DNA of 64,000 nt from Ailurus styani. Taxonomy: Eukaryota > Chordata > Mammalia > Carnivora > Ailuridae. Both the position numbers and the translations under genes were made by a program. Shown here one piece after another: positions 34,372-45,545 of the stretch. The notes under the pieces were generated by a model. The model saw only the letters and a list, made by a program, of their open reading frames with translations. It was not told the origin of the DNA and did not search any database. The stretch lies in the NCBI GenBank assembly GCA_002007465.1, contig LNAC01000346.1:1696322-1760321 (forward strand), written 5' to 3'. The stretch's first letter is position 1; every line of letters starts with the position of its first letter.

Positions 34372-34569
34372 TCTTTTTTTAAAGATTTTATTTATTTATT
34401 TGACAGAGAGAGAGATCACAAGTAGGCAGAGAGGCAGGCAGAGAGAGAGGAGGAAGCAGGCTCCCTGCTGAGCAGGGAGCCCGAAGTGGGGTCTTGATCC
34501 CAGGACCCTGAGATCATGACCTGAGCCGAAGGCAGAGGCTTTAACCCACTGAGCCACACAGGCACCCCT
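34372..34569 (-). mobile_element. mustelid-type Can-SINE, minus strand
   Basis: The body is near consensus on the minus strand. The duplication ATATCCCACTTCTCTT / ACATACCACTTCTCTT at 34356-34371 and 34570-34585 has two mismatches. This is the only minus SINE between 18.7 and 46.7 kb. Confidence 0.95.
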
Positions 34570-34844
34570 ACATACCACTTCTCTTAAAAACTCAGAACTT
34601 GACCTTCCATATGGACGGTCCAGAAATATTTTTATTCTTCATCAACTACTCAAATCATTAGTTACAGGAAATAGCTCAGAAATATGAAAACTATATGTGA
34701 CAGAAGATACTGAAAAAGTTTTTTGGGGGGAATCAAATTTACAGTTGGTGAATTTTAGCTAAAGTTTTTCATACGGTTAATTAATGCTTATAAATTTTTT
34801 TTAAATTTGGTACTTCTACAATTAATGTCTTAAATTTATTATCT

Positions 34845-34975
34845 TACTCCAGTTACATAACAGAGAGAGATTATATTTCTCTTATACTAAAGAAAACAAG
34901 GAAACTGAAAGTTTAAGTAACTTGTCTAAAACCACCCAGTGGCATGGCAGGAGTGTTGGCTATTACTATGATACT
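34845..34975 (-). mobile_element. MIR SINE fragment, minus strand
   Basis: AAACAAGGAAACTGAAAGTTTAAGTAACTTGTC and CACCCAGTGGCATGGCAGGAG follow the reverse of MIR. Confidence 0.75.
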
Positions 34976-35344
34976 GTGTACAAAAATTAGATCAGAGATT
35001 TAATTTTGCTTGATATGGCTGAAAACATGCTCAATAACCCTTAAAATATCTTTTGATACAGGAACTTCAATTTTGCAAACTGGTCTAAGCCCTGGAGCTC
35101 TCCAACGTTAACATACAAATGAAGAAGATCAGAACCTGTTCAGTGTGAGATCTTTTAAATTGTAAAGTAGTTTGTTTCCTGCAACATGAATGATTATATG
35201 TCAAGTGAAATCAGTCCATGTACGACATACTTAACACACCAGATTTTAGCTCAGTTTCAAAAACAAAAGTTGTCATCCATAAACAAAAGCATGTGATGTG
35301 TCCCCAAACAGCTCATTCAACATTCTAATTACAATTCTACTCAC

Positions 35345-35480
35345 TTAGCTTATATTCAGTTCAATAAACATTTGAGTGACTATTTTATGCCAAGCATCAG
35401 AAACACTTTCAATGAACTTAGAGTCTAGTGAGAGAGACTGACAACAAAATAGAAAATTTCAATAATGTAAAATGCTAAAT
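35345..35480 (-). mobile_element. L2 LINE 3' end, minus strand
   Basis: TTCAGTTCAATAAACATTTGAGTGAC, CTATTTTATGCCAAGCATC and ACTTAGAGTCTAGTGAGAGAGAC match the reverse of the L2 3' end. Confidence 0.65.
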
Positions 35481-37144
35481 TAGAGGTTTTTAGGTAGCTG
35501 GCTCTAGGTTAGAGCTCAGACGATGGGCAATTAGTCTCTGATTTATTCAGAGGGTAAATGCCTTTCTAAATCAGTAGACTCTGGAATCTGGACTACCAGT
35601 GAGAAGAAAAGTGAACTAATTTATATTCAATTATCTATTTCCAGGATCAATCGAATGTCAGAAAAAAATCCTAAATTTGTTCACATAACTGTGACAATTT
35701 TTTTAAACACATGAACTAATTTTGTAACTGTCTATATTTTTGTGGATAAATATATTGAAGATGAACACATTTTGTAACAAATGCTCACAAAAAATAAAGA
35801 TAAGTAATGTTTACATAGGATTGGAGAGGAACTACAGAAATAGGACTTTTTTTTAAGTTTGAATCAGTCATATTCATTTCAACTAGAAATTCTGGTGGTT
35901 TTTTTCAAGGAGTGGAAAAGCATAACCTAATGTAAACACTTGATATCTTTATTGATATTTAAATTGGCACTTGTTTCTAATACATAAAGATGGCATATAA
36001 ATTACATTGTTTAGGTTCTTTCAAGCATTTCTACATAAAGCAGAATAAATTACATCTAATGCAATTCAAGACAAAAAATGTATTTGATAATCCACACTGG
36101 AGAAAAAACTTCTAAACATTAATAAAAAATGTTTTTCTTTTCTCATTGTTTCAAGAAGTAAAACTTTGGAAGATTCCCTTAGCAAATATTATCCATAATG
36201 TTTGAAATTAGAATAAAGATTATTAAGAAATGAGCTAGAGTATTATCTCTCTACTCCATTAAATATAGTCCTTTTCTCATCTTAATAGAATATTTAATGT
36301 CAACATACATTTCTACTCTCATTAGATTTTTTAGAATCAATTTTCAAAAATCCTTAGATCAATTGTAAACAAAAACCATAAGCCAAAATAGAAATGGACA
36401 AAAATGCATTATTATTTTGGACATATAGTACCCTGCTTCTTCACTGTTTTGGAATCTTCCAAACTATGTAACTAATATGGTCAGATTGTAAATTTTTTGG
36501 GATGACTCCTTTATAACAAGACCCTTTATAAAATAGATTAGTTAACTATCCTCCACATTACTTGATTTTTAATAAGCTGCACTATTATTTTTGTCAAGAA
36601 ATATAGGCCAATCAAATATATTTTTTAAAGGTTAGCATTTTTATGGATATATTTGACTCCATTATTCTTTAGAATTACTCAATATTTTCCTACTTCAATT
36701 TTTCAGTGGATTAACTTACTGCTTTTTAGCATTTATTGCTAATGGTCAATAGCAATTGAAAAAGAGTAGAAAAAGTGTAAACAATACCGATGGTATCACT
36801 TAGTGTAATTAAACTTTTTAAACTATTACATTTAATAGCACCTTAGTATTTATCATATACTTGCCACCACTACTTAAAAATTTAGTTTTCCTTGGGAAAG
36901 AAGATCCTGAGATATTACAATATTTTAGTGAAAAATATCACATTATCAATTGTAAAATTCATTATACTTTCATGTACTATTAAGAAAGAAAAGGATGCTA
37001 CTAATTAAACCATAATGAAAGTCTGTAACATCAACGTTAGGTGTAGTCACATTCCAAAGTTGGCAACAAAGAAAAAAAATGTAAATCCTGGATTTGATGA
37101 AATATAGTAATGATCAAAGTAAAAGTAACTCCTTAAGTATTGTG
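35481..37144. other. repeat-poor AT-rich DNA
   Basis: Over 1.6 kb without a repeat I can recognise. No credible frame and no splice or promoter motif of note. It is the middle of the longest SINE-free tract in the window (34570-38431). Confidence 0.4.
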
Positions 37145-37492
37145 GCATAGATTGGATAACTTCTTTCCTGGTCTTCATTACCATTACTCATGGTCATGTG
37201 ACTGAGTTGCTGCCTGCAGAAGCAGTGTTATATTTAGCTCCAAAGACTTTGCCTGTGCAGTCATCCATGTTTTCCGTTTTTTACCTGGGGGGTCCCCAGA
37301 CAAGACTGAAAGTCATGTGTGGAAGATTATCAAAGTAGAGGTCAGAATGACAGACAGCATGAAAGAGAGTATCCTCTCTTCCTAGCAAAACAGGAAGACC
37401 AGGACTGGATTTGTGCTTGAGAGATAACACAATTCTCACCAGTTTGAACCACCGGGTATGTGGGTCCATTTGTTAAAACAGCTATTATACCA
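37145..37492 (+). mobile_element. MaLR-type LTR, plus strand
   Basis: CATGGTCATGTGACTGAGTTG near the left, and TTTGAACCACCGGGTATGTGG with TTAAAACAGCTATTATACC at the right, resemble an LTR ending in '..aagccactgttattttgggtctctgttacagcagct..'. Divergence is high. Confidence 0.45.
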
Positions 37493-37835
37493 ATTATTGC
37501 AATTATTCCATTTACTTACGTCCCAAGGCCTTAAAACAACTTAACACAATATTAGTTTATCTGAAAATGCAAGATTCAACGTTAAGAGTCTGAAAGGGAG
37601 AAATCATTCAACTTTGCTAAAAGTGCTAATCAACAATGGAATTGTAGAAATTTCAACAAACACCTTAGTTAACACCTATCACATGCAAAATAATGCACTA
37701 GGTGTTGTAAGAGACTTTCCCAGGAAAATGGAAAGTCCATTTGCAATCATAATGTGGTCTACTTATAAGTGTGCATAAAATGATTTAAAAAACAACAGCA
37801 GTTAACAAAAAATTTTTGTCAGTTAAGCAAAAGAG
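37493..37835. other. unclassified DNA
   Basis: No supported feature. Confidence 0.35.
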
Positions 37836-37905
37836 AGTGTTACATGAATAATTAGAAATGCTTCATGTAACTCATAAAGTGTTACATGAATAATTAGAAA
37901 TGCTT
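37836..37905. repeat. 42-bp-period tandem duplication
   Basis: A perfectly identical 28-base block beginning AGTGTTACATGAATAATTAG occurs at 37836-37863 and 37878-37905, separated by 14 bases, giving a period of 42 (about 1.67 copies). The intervening CATGTAACTCATAA is not repeated after the second copy. Confidence 0.95.
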
Positions 37906-38417
37906 ATTAAAGCCCGTAATTTTAGGGAGGGAGGAAAGAAAAGGGATTGAGTTTTCCATTTGACCCTTTGGAGATACAGACTTGACATTATCAAATGTTT
38001 AGCACTTATGTGTTAAAAATATGCTTTCACTTTGCTTAGCCAAACTGACATGCTCATGAAACTTCTTTTGTGGAATACAATATTAATATCATGCAGGACA
38101 CTTAGGCTATACTGACCACTTGGCTACTGTAAAGAAAAATAATAAAATCCCTTTTAAATAATAGGGGAAGCATTTAAAATCCATTACAACTGCCTTCCTC
38201 CCATTATAACACTAGGATATGCCTTCTCAACAACTTAGTAGTTAATTTGGGACAGTTTAAAATGCAAACATGACCCTCCTAAGGTTCTTTCATCATAAGG
38301 ACCTGTGAGATTGTGCCTAGGAAGAAAGGAGTCATCAGTGAAGTCTATGGAGTACTTAACATTGAAACTATGAACACTGCAGAAAGAAACTGAGAAGTTT
38401 ATGCAATTAATACATTA
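37906..38417. other. unclassified DNA
   Basis: No supported feature. Confidence 0.35.
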
Positions 38418-38431
38418 AAAAACCTCATGTG

Positions 38432-38617
38432 AGGAGCACTGGGTGGCTCAGTCGATTATGTGTCTGCCTTCAGCTCAGGTCATGATCTCAGGGTCCTGGG
38501 ATGGAGCCCTACGTCACACTCCTTGCTCAGTAGGGAGTGTGCTTTGCCCTCTCCCTCTGTCTCCCCCCACCCCTGCTCATGCTTTCCCTCTCTCAAATAA
38601 ATAAAAACCTTTAAAAA
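38432..38617 (+). mobile_element. arctoid-type Can-SINE, plus strand
   Basis: GGAGCACTGGGTGGCTCAG to AAATAAATAAAAACC plus A tail. The weak duplication AAAACCTCATGTGA / AAATCTGATGTATT suggests an old insertion. Confidence 0.92.
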
Positions 38618-38659
38618 AATCTGATGTATTTAGGTAATATATGGATTGTATCATTCAGT

Positions 38660-39035
38660 ATATTCTGAGTTATGCTACAATGACAAACAATGCCTAAATT
38701 TCAGTCTCGAAGCAACATTTATCTCTGGTTCACACCATGGGAGATTCATTTCTGGATCATCACTGATCTCCCCAACAGGGAAAAAAAAAAAGTAAGAAAG
38801 AAAATAGAAAAAAACTTTCTGGAATAATGGCAGAAGGAGAATATGGCAAAATGAGCATGGCAAAGCAAGCTCTTAAAGCTTCACTTGAAAGCCGTACACG
38901 TCATTTTAACTAATATTTCATCAGCTAGAACAAGTTACAGATCCCTACCCAACCGCAGGGTACCAAGACCCTACTGAATGTCTGAAAGGCAGAGAGATAG
39001 AAGTATTTACTTTACAGCATTAATAACTACCACAT
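38660..39035 (-). mobile_element. MaLR-type LTR, antisense
   Basis: The left edge CTGAGTTATGCTACAATGACAAAC, the middle GAATAATGGCAGAAGGAGAATATGG, the CCCTACCCAACCGCAGGGTACC block and the right edge GCATTAATAACTACCACA match the reverse of a dispersed LTR whose sense end is '..gcagcataac..'. The A-rich stretch at 38780-38815 is a local expansion. Confidence 0.55.
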
Positions 39036-39214
39036 GGACCAAGGTAGATCACAAAATGGGATGAATGGATCATGCAAAAGCAGGTTACAACCAAGAAGGA
39101 CCTAGACAGGAATAGAGGCAGAGATATTTCCTTTACCTTAAATTGCTAGGGTTTTCACCAATTTCTTCTTCTTGAGAATAAAGGTATTAGAGTGATAGCA
39201 AAAATCCAATGGCT

Positions 39215-39410
39215 GGGGCGCCTGGGTGGCTCAGTGGGTTAAGGCCTCTGCCTTCAGCTCAAGTCATGATCTCAGGGTCCTGGGATCCAGCCCCTCATCG
39301 GGCTTCCTGCTCAGCAGGGAGCCTGCTTCCCCCTCTCTCTCTGCCTGCCTCTCTGCCTACTTGTGATCTCTCTCTCTCTCTGTCAAATAAATAAATAAAA
39401 TCTTTAAAAA
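39215..39410 (+). mobile_element. young mustelid-type Can-SINE, plus strand
   Basis: A perfect 15-bp duplication AAAAATCCAATGGCT lies at 39200-39214 and 39411-39425. The body is near consensus, starting GGGGCGCCTGGGTGGCTCAG. The 61-codon plus frame is the SINE. Confidence 0.97.
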
Positions 39411-39654
39411 AAAAATCCAATGGCTAAGGCTGTATATGAATGATTGATAATACAAAATACATATAGACACAGAAACACAGACACACACACATATTATACA
39501 TGTAAAGGGCATGGTTTCAGCTACTTCCAAAATTAGAATAATTGAATAATACATGAACAATCTCTGTTATGATTTTGTGTGAATTCCATTTACAAAGTGT
39601 AAAATACATTAGTGTCAAATGATTGCAAATTATATTCAAATACTGATTATACTG

Positions 39655-39862
39655 TGAGGCTTAAGAACATTAATTTTGGAGTAAGTCTGCCTAAGGTCAA
39701 ACTTCGGTTCCATTATTTATTAGCTATATGATCCAAAAAGCTGCTTAACCTCCCTGCCATTAAGACCTACAATGATACCCACCTCATACAGTTGTCCTGA
39801 GAATTAAATGAACTAAGTACATCAAGTGCTCAGCATTAGTACTTGGCATGTTGTAAAAATGT
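39655..39862 (+). mobile_element. MIR SINE, almost full length, plus strand
   Basis: The whole MIR order is visible: TTTTGGAGTAAGTCTGCC, TATTAGCTATATGATCC, GCTTAACCTCCCTGCC, ACCTCATACAGTTGTCC, GAGAATTAAATGAACTAAGTAC and GTGCTCAGCATTAGTACTTGGC. It is the best preserved MIR in the window. Confidence 0.85.
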
Positions 39863-40584
39863 GATGATTCCAACAAGACCAACAAAAATAGCAAATGTCT
39901 GGAATACGATGTTACCTCTCTATGGCACAGCTTTAGTCATCTGCAATTACACCTTGTTGAATATCGCCTTTATTTTCCAGAAAGAAGCAAAGCAGAGCAT
40001 GTTCAAGGTTGCTAAAAAGCCAGGGGAAACCCTATCTCATTTACTGAGGCTCTTTCGAAGAACCACCTACTGGAGCCTAACCCTGCTTAATTCTAAATGG
40101 CATGTCTTTCCTTAACAGCCCTTTCCTCTGAATAAAATTCCCCATCCTCACTTGCAAGTTCAACAATCACCCTCAGACTGCTCCATGTGGACATTTTTTT
40201 CCTATAGCAACAATGTTTTTCCAGAATGTATCCCATTCTTCATGGTGTCTAGGCTGACTGGTTAACAGTTTGGTTTTCATAAATCATCTTACCTTTTTTC
40301 AGATGTGGCTTCTTTTCTTCTACTCTTACTGGTTTACCCCCATGTTCCAGAGTGGGGGAAAACACACAAAGAAAGGCTTATGATATAATAACAGAGGCTG
40401 AAAGAGCGGCAAAATTATCTCTGACATTCATGCATTCTGGACAAGCAAAAGCTAACTAACTCCCATTAGTATCACAGTGTTAAAAAAATAATAGGGCATT
40501 TCTCTATCCCTGTCAGGTACTCAGACTGAATTCCATTTGTTTCTGGGATCTGAAGAAAGCAAGAGTTAAATGAACATATCAGTA
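39863..40584. other. unclassified DNA
   Basis: The 90-codon plus frame at 39843-40115 begins inside the MIR and carries no recognisable domain, so I do not call it a gene. Nothing else is supported. Confidence 0.35.
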
Positions 40585-40900
40585 ATCTGAAACTCCTTCA
40601 TCTCCCACTGTTTCCTGCCACATCCTCTTAATCTCCAACACTTGTTAGCTCCCTACAAGTTTGAACTTCTTCATTTTAAATAGAGAGGCACTCTGCTCAT
40701 CAGTCTTTCTCTGTAACCTTTATTGACTGGCACCTCGACCCCTAGCTGCTTCCCAACTTCCTTCTTAAATCTCCGGTTCTCCATGCCCTCTCTCTCTCTC
40801 ATTCTCATATCCGATGACCCTGTCTTACACTTCTCTGAGAATGTTTCAACTTGCCCGTTGAGATCATATTTAGATGAGAGAAGTGATTTTCAGACTATAA
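40585..40900 (+). mobile_element. L2 LINE ORF fragment, plus strand
   Basis: CCGATGACCCTGTCTTACACTTCTCTGAGAATG (within 40810-40842) resembles the L2 coding stretch '..gatgaccttgcctcctacttcactgagaaa..', and the upstream C/T-rich region fits the same part of L2. The frame is broken. Confidence 0.5.
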
Positions 40901-42115
40901 TCAGGTACACACCTACCTGTTGCTACCATTTATTAATAACATTCACCCTAAATTAGCATCACACTTTCATGTATTTCATTTCCTTTCTGTAAGGGAAACT
41001 AGAAATTCAGCTATTTCTGTGTCAGAAAACAAACCCATGTAGTGATCACATGTTTTTCAGAAGACAAAATAACTTGAGGTGAAAGAGGAAAAGAATCCAA
41101 GTAATTTGCCCATAAACCTGATTCGCTGAAAACACATATGCACACACAACATATTAAAGTATCATCTTAACAGATGATTTAGGAATAAAGACAAATTACA
41201 TAAAAATTATCTCATGCTATACTTCAGGCCTTTAGATTTTCTTCCAGAAATGTCAAATGGAAGTCCCTTTGAATGAGGTGTCTGTATGGGAAACATTCCA
41301 ATTTAATTTAGTGTACTTTCTATAATCTCTGAAGTCAAGCAGTTGTATCTAAAAATTAGAGTAAAATTACATGACTGGGCTGATAGTGGTGATTTGGGAA
41401 ACTGCAAATTAGATTTACTTGCCTTTACTGCTTATGATATATACCTATATGATATGCCTCAATATACCTTTTAGTAAAATTTTGTTTAAAATATATTTTT
41501 TGATCCTCTGTTTCAATGTTTAAATTAAATTCATTAGCAGCTGTCAACCCCCAAGGAAAAATGTCAACACTAATCAAGACAACATCTGAAGGTGTCAGCT
41601 TTCCTTCATTTATCTCCTGTCCCCAGAAGGTATAGAGCCATCAAGTGAAAAACTCCAGGTAATGACTGCTTTTGTCATTTGTTAAATGTGATTAGAATGC
41701 AGTTGCACAGGCATGAATGTTGTTTCAAGCTGCCAGTGACACCTGTCTTTATTTTTTAAGAAATAAAGTAATAAATATTATAAGCCTTAGCTTTATTGTA
41801 GGTCTGTACATGACAGTTCACGTAGTTGCTTCCTCACACAGGTGATACTGTAATTATTTGATTCATTGCATTTGTCACATTAGGCACATTCCATTGTTAC
41901 CTATAACTTCTCTGCAGCCTTTCTCACTTCCAGACTAGGGCATTTAAGTAATCAATAATTTTTATTCCACTTTCTTCAGCTTATAAAGAAAAAAATAGTG
42001 AAGGTGATAAATACCTTTGTATGTAAATTTGTTCATCTGTGAGAAGGAAAGCTTTGCTCAAATTTGAAACTTTATTAAAGAAAAGTTCTAATGTTGAAAC
42101 TGGAACAGTACCTTT
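40901..42115. other. unclassified DNA
   Basis: About 1.2 kb with no repeat I recognise. Confidence 0.4.
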
Positions 42116-42132
42116 AAGAATGGAGAATTCAG

Positions 42133-42330
42133 GGCGCCTGGGTGGCTCAGTGGGTTTAAGCCGCTGCCTTCGGCTCAGGTCATGATCCCAGGGTCCTGGG
42201 ATCGAGGCCCACATCCGGCTCCCTGCTCAGCGGGGAGCCTGCTTCCTCCTCTCTCTCTGCCTGCCTCTCTGCCTACTTGTAATCTCTCTCTCTGTGTCAA
42301 ATGAATAAATAAAATCTTTAAAAAAAAAAA
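42133..42330 (+). mobile_element. young mustelid-type Can-SINE, plus strand
   Basis: A perfect 17-bp duplication AAGAATGGAGAATTCAG lies at 42116-42132 and 42331-42347, making this one of the cleanest insertions. The body is nearly consensus. Confidence 0.98.
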
Positions 42331-42347
42331 AAGAATGGAGAATTCAG

Positions 42348-42854
42348 GAATTTTTTTCTTTTGGATTATTCAGATTACCAGAATGCCAGATGACATATTA
42401 CAATGAGGTTATATTTACCTTCAACAGATAAGATACTTTCAACAGAAAACTAAAGTAACCAAAAACAAAGAAATAATTTTAAGTACAATTCCCTAGAATT
42501 ATCTTTTTTTGAAGCAAAGAATAAGACTATGTGTTCATATGTATATGTGTGTATATGTGTATGTGTATATGGACATATATATGTATATAATTAAATGAAA
42601 TTGGCAATAACGGAAAACTGAGAGAAAGCTCAGAATACGATGCAATTAATGTTCATTTACTATCCCTGTAACAATAACGTATTCTTTGAGTTTCAGAACA
42701 AGAAGGAATACCTGAGGAATACCTTTTGTTTTTTATCATCTTACACATGATTATACTTAGTCCTAAAAGGTTAAAGCATCAAATTTATCAACTAATTTTA
42801 AAAGAAACTAAAATCTCCCATGTGGTCCAGTATTAATGCCAATCAATATTATTA
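42348..42854. other. unclassified AT-rich DNA
   Basis: Only an imperfect TATATG/TGTATA run at 42535-42592 stands out. Confidence 0.4.
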
Positions 42855-43080
42855 CAATTTTTATTTCTATTATCATTACTTTTAGTAGAAGTAGGGAATG
42901 CTTATTGAGTGTTAGTTATATGCTAGACCTTTAGCTGGGCTCTTTCCAGGGATCAGACACTAAGATAATGTCTATTATTATTCTCATGCTCAGATTAGGA
43001 AACAGAGGCTCAGAGTTATTAAGTAACTTATCCAAAATCACTTGAATAATAAGTGGCAGAATATTCTTACAAGTTTAGAA
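42855..43080 (-). mobile_element. MIR SINE, minus strand
   Basis: TGCTTATTGAGTGTTAGTTATATGC, GGAAACAGAGGCTCAGAG, TTATTAAGTAACTTATCC and ATAATAAGTGGCAGAATATTC follow the reverse of MIR from the 3' end inward. Confidence 0.8.
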
Positions 43081-43084
43081 ATTG

Positions 43085-43245
43085 TTTTCCCATGGTGTCT
43101 AATTTTATTCTCATAGCAATCCTATTGCACATATAGAGCTGGAATCATCATAGCAAACTACAAATAAAGAAGCCAAGTTTCCGAGAAACTAACTTTCTTA
43201 TTTAAGGTCATAAGTCTAGTAAGGAGCAAATACATGAGTTGAGCC
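43085..43245 (-). mobile_element. second MIR SINE, minus strand
   Basis: It repeats the same pattern immediately downstream: ATTTTATTCTCATAGCAATCC, AAAGAAGCCAAGTTTCCGAG, TTATTTAAGGTCATAAGTC. It is diverged from the first, so it is a separate insertion or an old duplication. Confidence 0.6.
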
Positions 43246-43511
43246 AAAGGTTCCAGCATCACTCTTTGTGTTATATCATATCATGCTGTTTTGGGTATGC
43301 TAGATGTTATGAGATAAAAATAAATTAAGTCATGTTCTTGTTAATTTGCTAATGTTATCGCATGGAACTAAACTGAATTTTAGGTCTCCATTATGTGCTA
43401 ATTTTTTTCAAGCTAGCATAAGAAGCAACTAAAAGTAAATACTCATTCAAAATAAAGACAAAGTAGAACTGAAAGAGTTAAGGTATCTATAAAATGAAAA
43501 CACAGGTAAAA

Positions 43512-43657
43512 TGGCACTTGGGTGGCTCAGTCATCAGTTAAGCATCTGCCTTCAACTTAAGTCGCGATGCCAGGGTCCTGGAATGGAGTCCAGCATTGGG
43601 CTCCCTGCTCAGCAAGGAGTCTGTTTCTCCCTCTGCTCTTCTCTCATGCTAGTGACT

Positions 43658-43715
<58 letters not shown>

Positions 43716-43768
43716 AAACAAACAAACAAATAATAAATAAATAAATAATCTTTAAAAAAATAAAATAA
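43512..43768 (+). mobile_element. Can-SINE with expanded CT tract, plus strand
   Basis: Body GGCACTTGGGTGGCTCAGTC through CTCCCTGCTCAGCAAGG, then a perfect (CT)25 run and (AAAC)n/(AAAT)n tail, making it about 257 bp in place of about 200. The duplication GAAAACACAGGTAAAA / GAAAATGCAGGTAAAA lies at 43496-43511 and 43769-43784. The ATCA insertion after CTCAGTC is unusual. Confidence 0.95.
43661..43710. repeat. (CT)25 microsatellite in SINE
   Basis: Fifty bases of uninterrupted CT in the CT-rich part of the SINE at 43512. Confidence 0.97.
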
Positions 43769-43784
43769 GAAAATGCAGGTAAAA

Positions 43785-44514
43785 AATGTTTCAATGAATC
43801 AAAGCTGTTGCTGTTGCTGCTTCTTTTCCTTCTTTCCCACTTGCCCTCCTCCTCTTCCTTCATTTTCTTATGGTTTATTTATCTTGAGGGATGTATTTCC
43901 TTCAACTCTGTTGATGGAGCAAGTAATTCCTACCATAGAAAATGCAGGTAGGCTCTCAATAAAATGTTGATTTCTCTAGTTATGCAAAAAATAAAATAAA
44001 ATGATGGCAATTTGCTCAACGTGGTTTATTATCTTCTTAAATAACACTCAAAAGAAATTATAGAACAGTTCTGAATGAAATTAGTATGATACTACTTTCT
44101 CATAAAATATTAAGGTCTTGTTTTAGATGATAAAACTAAGGCCCAGAAAAATTAATTGTCTTAGCTCAAACTGTAGAAGAAGAGTAGCAGAATAGAGGTT
44201 AATACTTAATTCAGATCAGTGTTTTTGAATGGCATTGTGCTCCATTTCCCATGTAAAGGTGGCTACACAGATAAATATGTGCTATTGGAAAGTCTTAAAA
44301 TCAAAAGGATAACACCACTGAGCATTTTAATTGGATTGCTCCCAATTATGTTTCTTTAGATTTGCAAGATAAATTTTTGTTTTCAATGGACTATCTTTAA
44401 GAATGAAGCAATAAAATATAAAATTTGTTTACAAGTTTATTTCCCCTTCCTAAAGATCAGTATACTATAGGTTCAGTATACTACCTATCCACATCCAAGG
44501 AGGTCTTTTTCTTT
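43785..44514. other. unclassified DNA with a MIR fragment
   Basis: Apart from the MIR at 44110-44225, no feature is supported. Confidence 0.35.
44110..44225 (-). mobile_element. MIR SINE fragment, minus strand
   Basis: TTTAGATGATAAAACTAAGGCCCAGAAAAATTAATTG and TTAGCTCAAACTGTAGAAG follow the reverse MIR core. Confidence 0.6.
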
Positions 44515-44680
44515 TTTTGGTTGGAATTGGCAAAATTATCTTAAAATTTATATGGAAATTCGGAGGACCGAGAGTAGCCAAAATGAATTTGAAAAAGAAA
44601 AAACAAAGTTGGGATGGACTTACACTATCAGATTTCAAAACTTACTATAAAAACATAAAAATCAAAATAATGGGTTATTG
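44515..44680 (+). mobile_element. L1 ORF2 fragment, plus strand
   Basis: AAATTTATATGGAAATTCGGAGG, AGTAGCCAAAATGAATTTG and GATTTCAAAACTTACTATAAAAAC are recognisable L1 ORF2 segments. It ends abruptly against the L2 end that follows. Confidence 0.75.
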
Positions 44681-44755
44681 AGACCTTAGCAACGTGCTTG
44701 GTACATAACAGTTACTCCCTGGATATTTGTCAAATATGTAACTAGATAAAAACAA
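44681..44755 (+). mobile_element. L2 LINE 3' end, plus strand
   Basis: AACGTGCTTGGTACATAACAG, TTACTCCCTGGATATTTGTC and the following AT-rich end follow the L2 terminus. Confidence 0.55.
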
Positions 44756-44954
44756 ATGAATGTCTGTAATTAAATTCTAGTTAACCAAGTCCAAACATGA
44801 CTGGTTTATTCCTGATTATTAGACTATGACTGAAATTCTCTATGGGAAATCTATATAATTATCTAATATTTCTCTTAATTTGTACTTCAGAATCAAAGTG
44901 TAGTAAGAGAATATACAGGTATTTTCTCTCCATGATACATTTCTTTCTCTTTAA

Positions 44955-45545
44955 AATAAAATATGGTTTGCACTTCAAAAAAACGGACTATTGGCCCAAT
45001 GATAGGCATACAGTTCAAGAAAATGGAATTGAGAATTCTGAAGACAACTAAATTTTTAGAAATTGGTAGGAGAGATATTTCACCAAGAAGACACATTAAT
45101 GGCTAATAATCAATGAAAAGGTTCACAACATCATTAATCATTACCAAAGTGAAAATTAAAACCACTATACACCAACTTGAATAGCTCAAATTTAAAGGCA
45201 GACACTGACAAGCATTGGTGGGGATGTAGATATGGTAGAATTGATTAGGAGAACTGAAGGTCCTGTTAGTCGTTCACAGTTAATATAAGCTTAAATATAT
45301 GACCTATGTTAACCTATATATTCCACTTCTAGGAATATACTAAGAAAATTCAGATGTACTCTAAGAGTGGAGCTAGGAAAAGGATTGACTGCAAAAAGGC
45401 TTGAAAGAATTTCTGGTGTGATGATATGTTCTAAAATTGGATGTGGTGATGTACAATTCCATAAATTAAAAATTATGAAATTATCATTTACCAGGGATAG
45501 ATTTTATGATATGTAAATTATACCTCAATAAATTTGCCAAATACC
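44955..45545 (+). mobile_element. L1 3' part, plus strand
   Basis: TTTCACCAAGAAGACACATTAATGG, ATTACCAAAGTGAAAATTAAAACC, TTCCACTTCTAGGAATATAC and the 3' end TACCTCAATAAATTTGCC follow the distal ORF2 and 3' UTR of an L1. It may be the same L1 as 44515-44680 with a gap between. Confidence 0.75.

Noticed and set aside
37836..37905. Spaced identical blocks considered as a CRISPR-like array
   Set aside because: There are only two copies, with a 14-base linker, in a mammalian genome. It is a simple tandem duplication.
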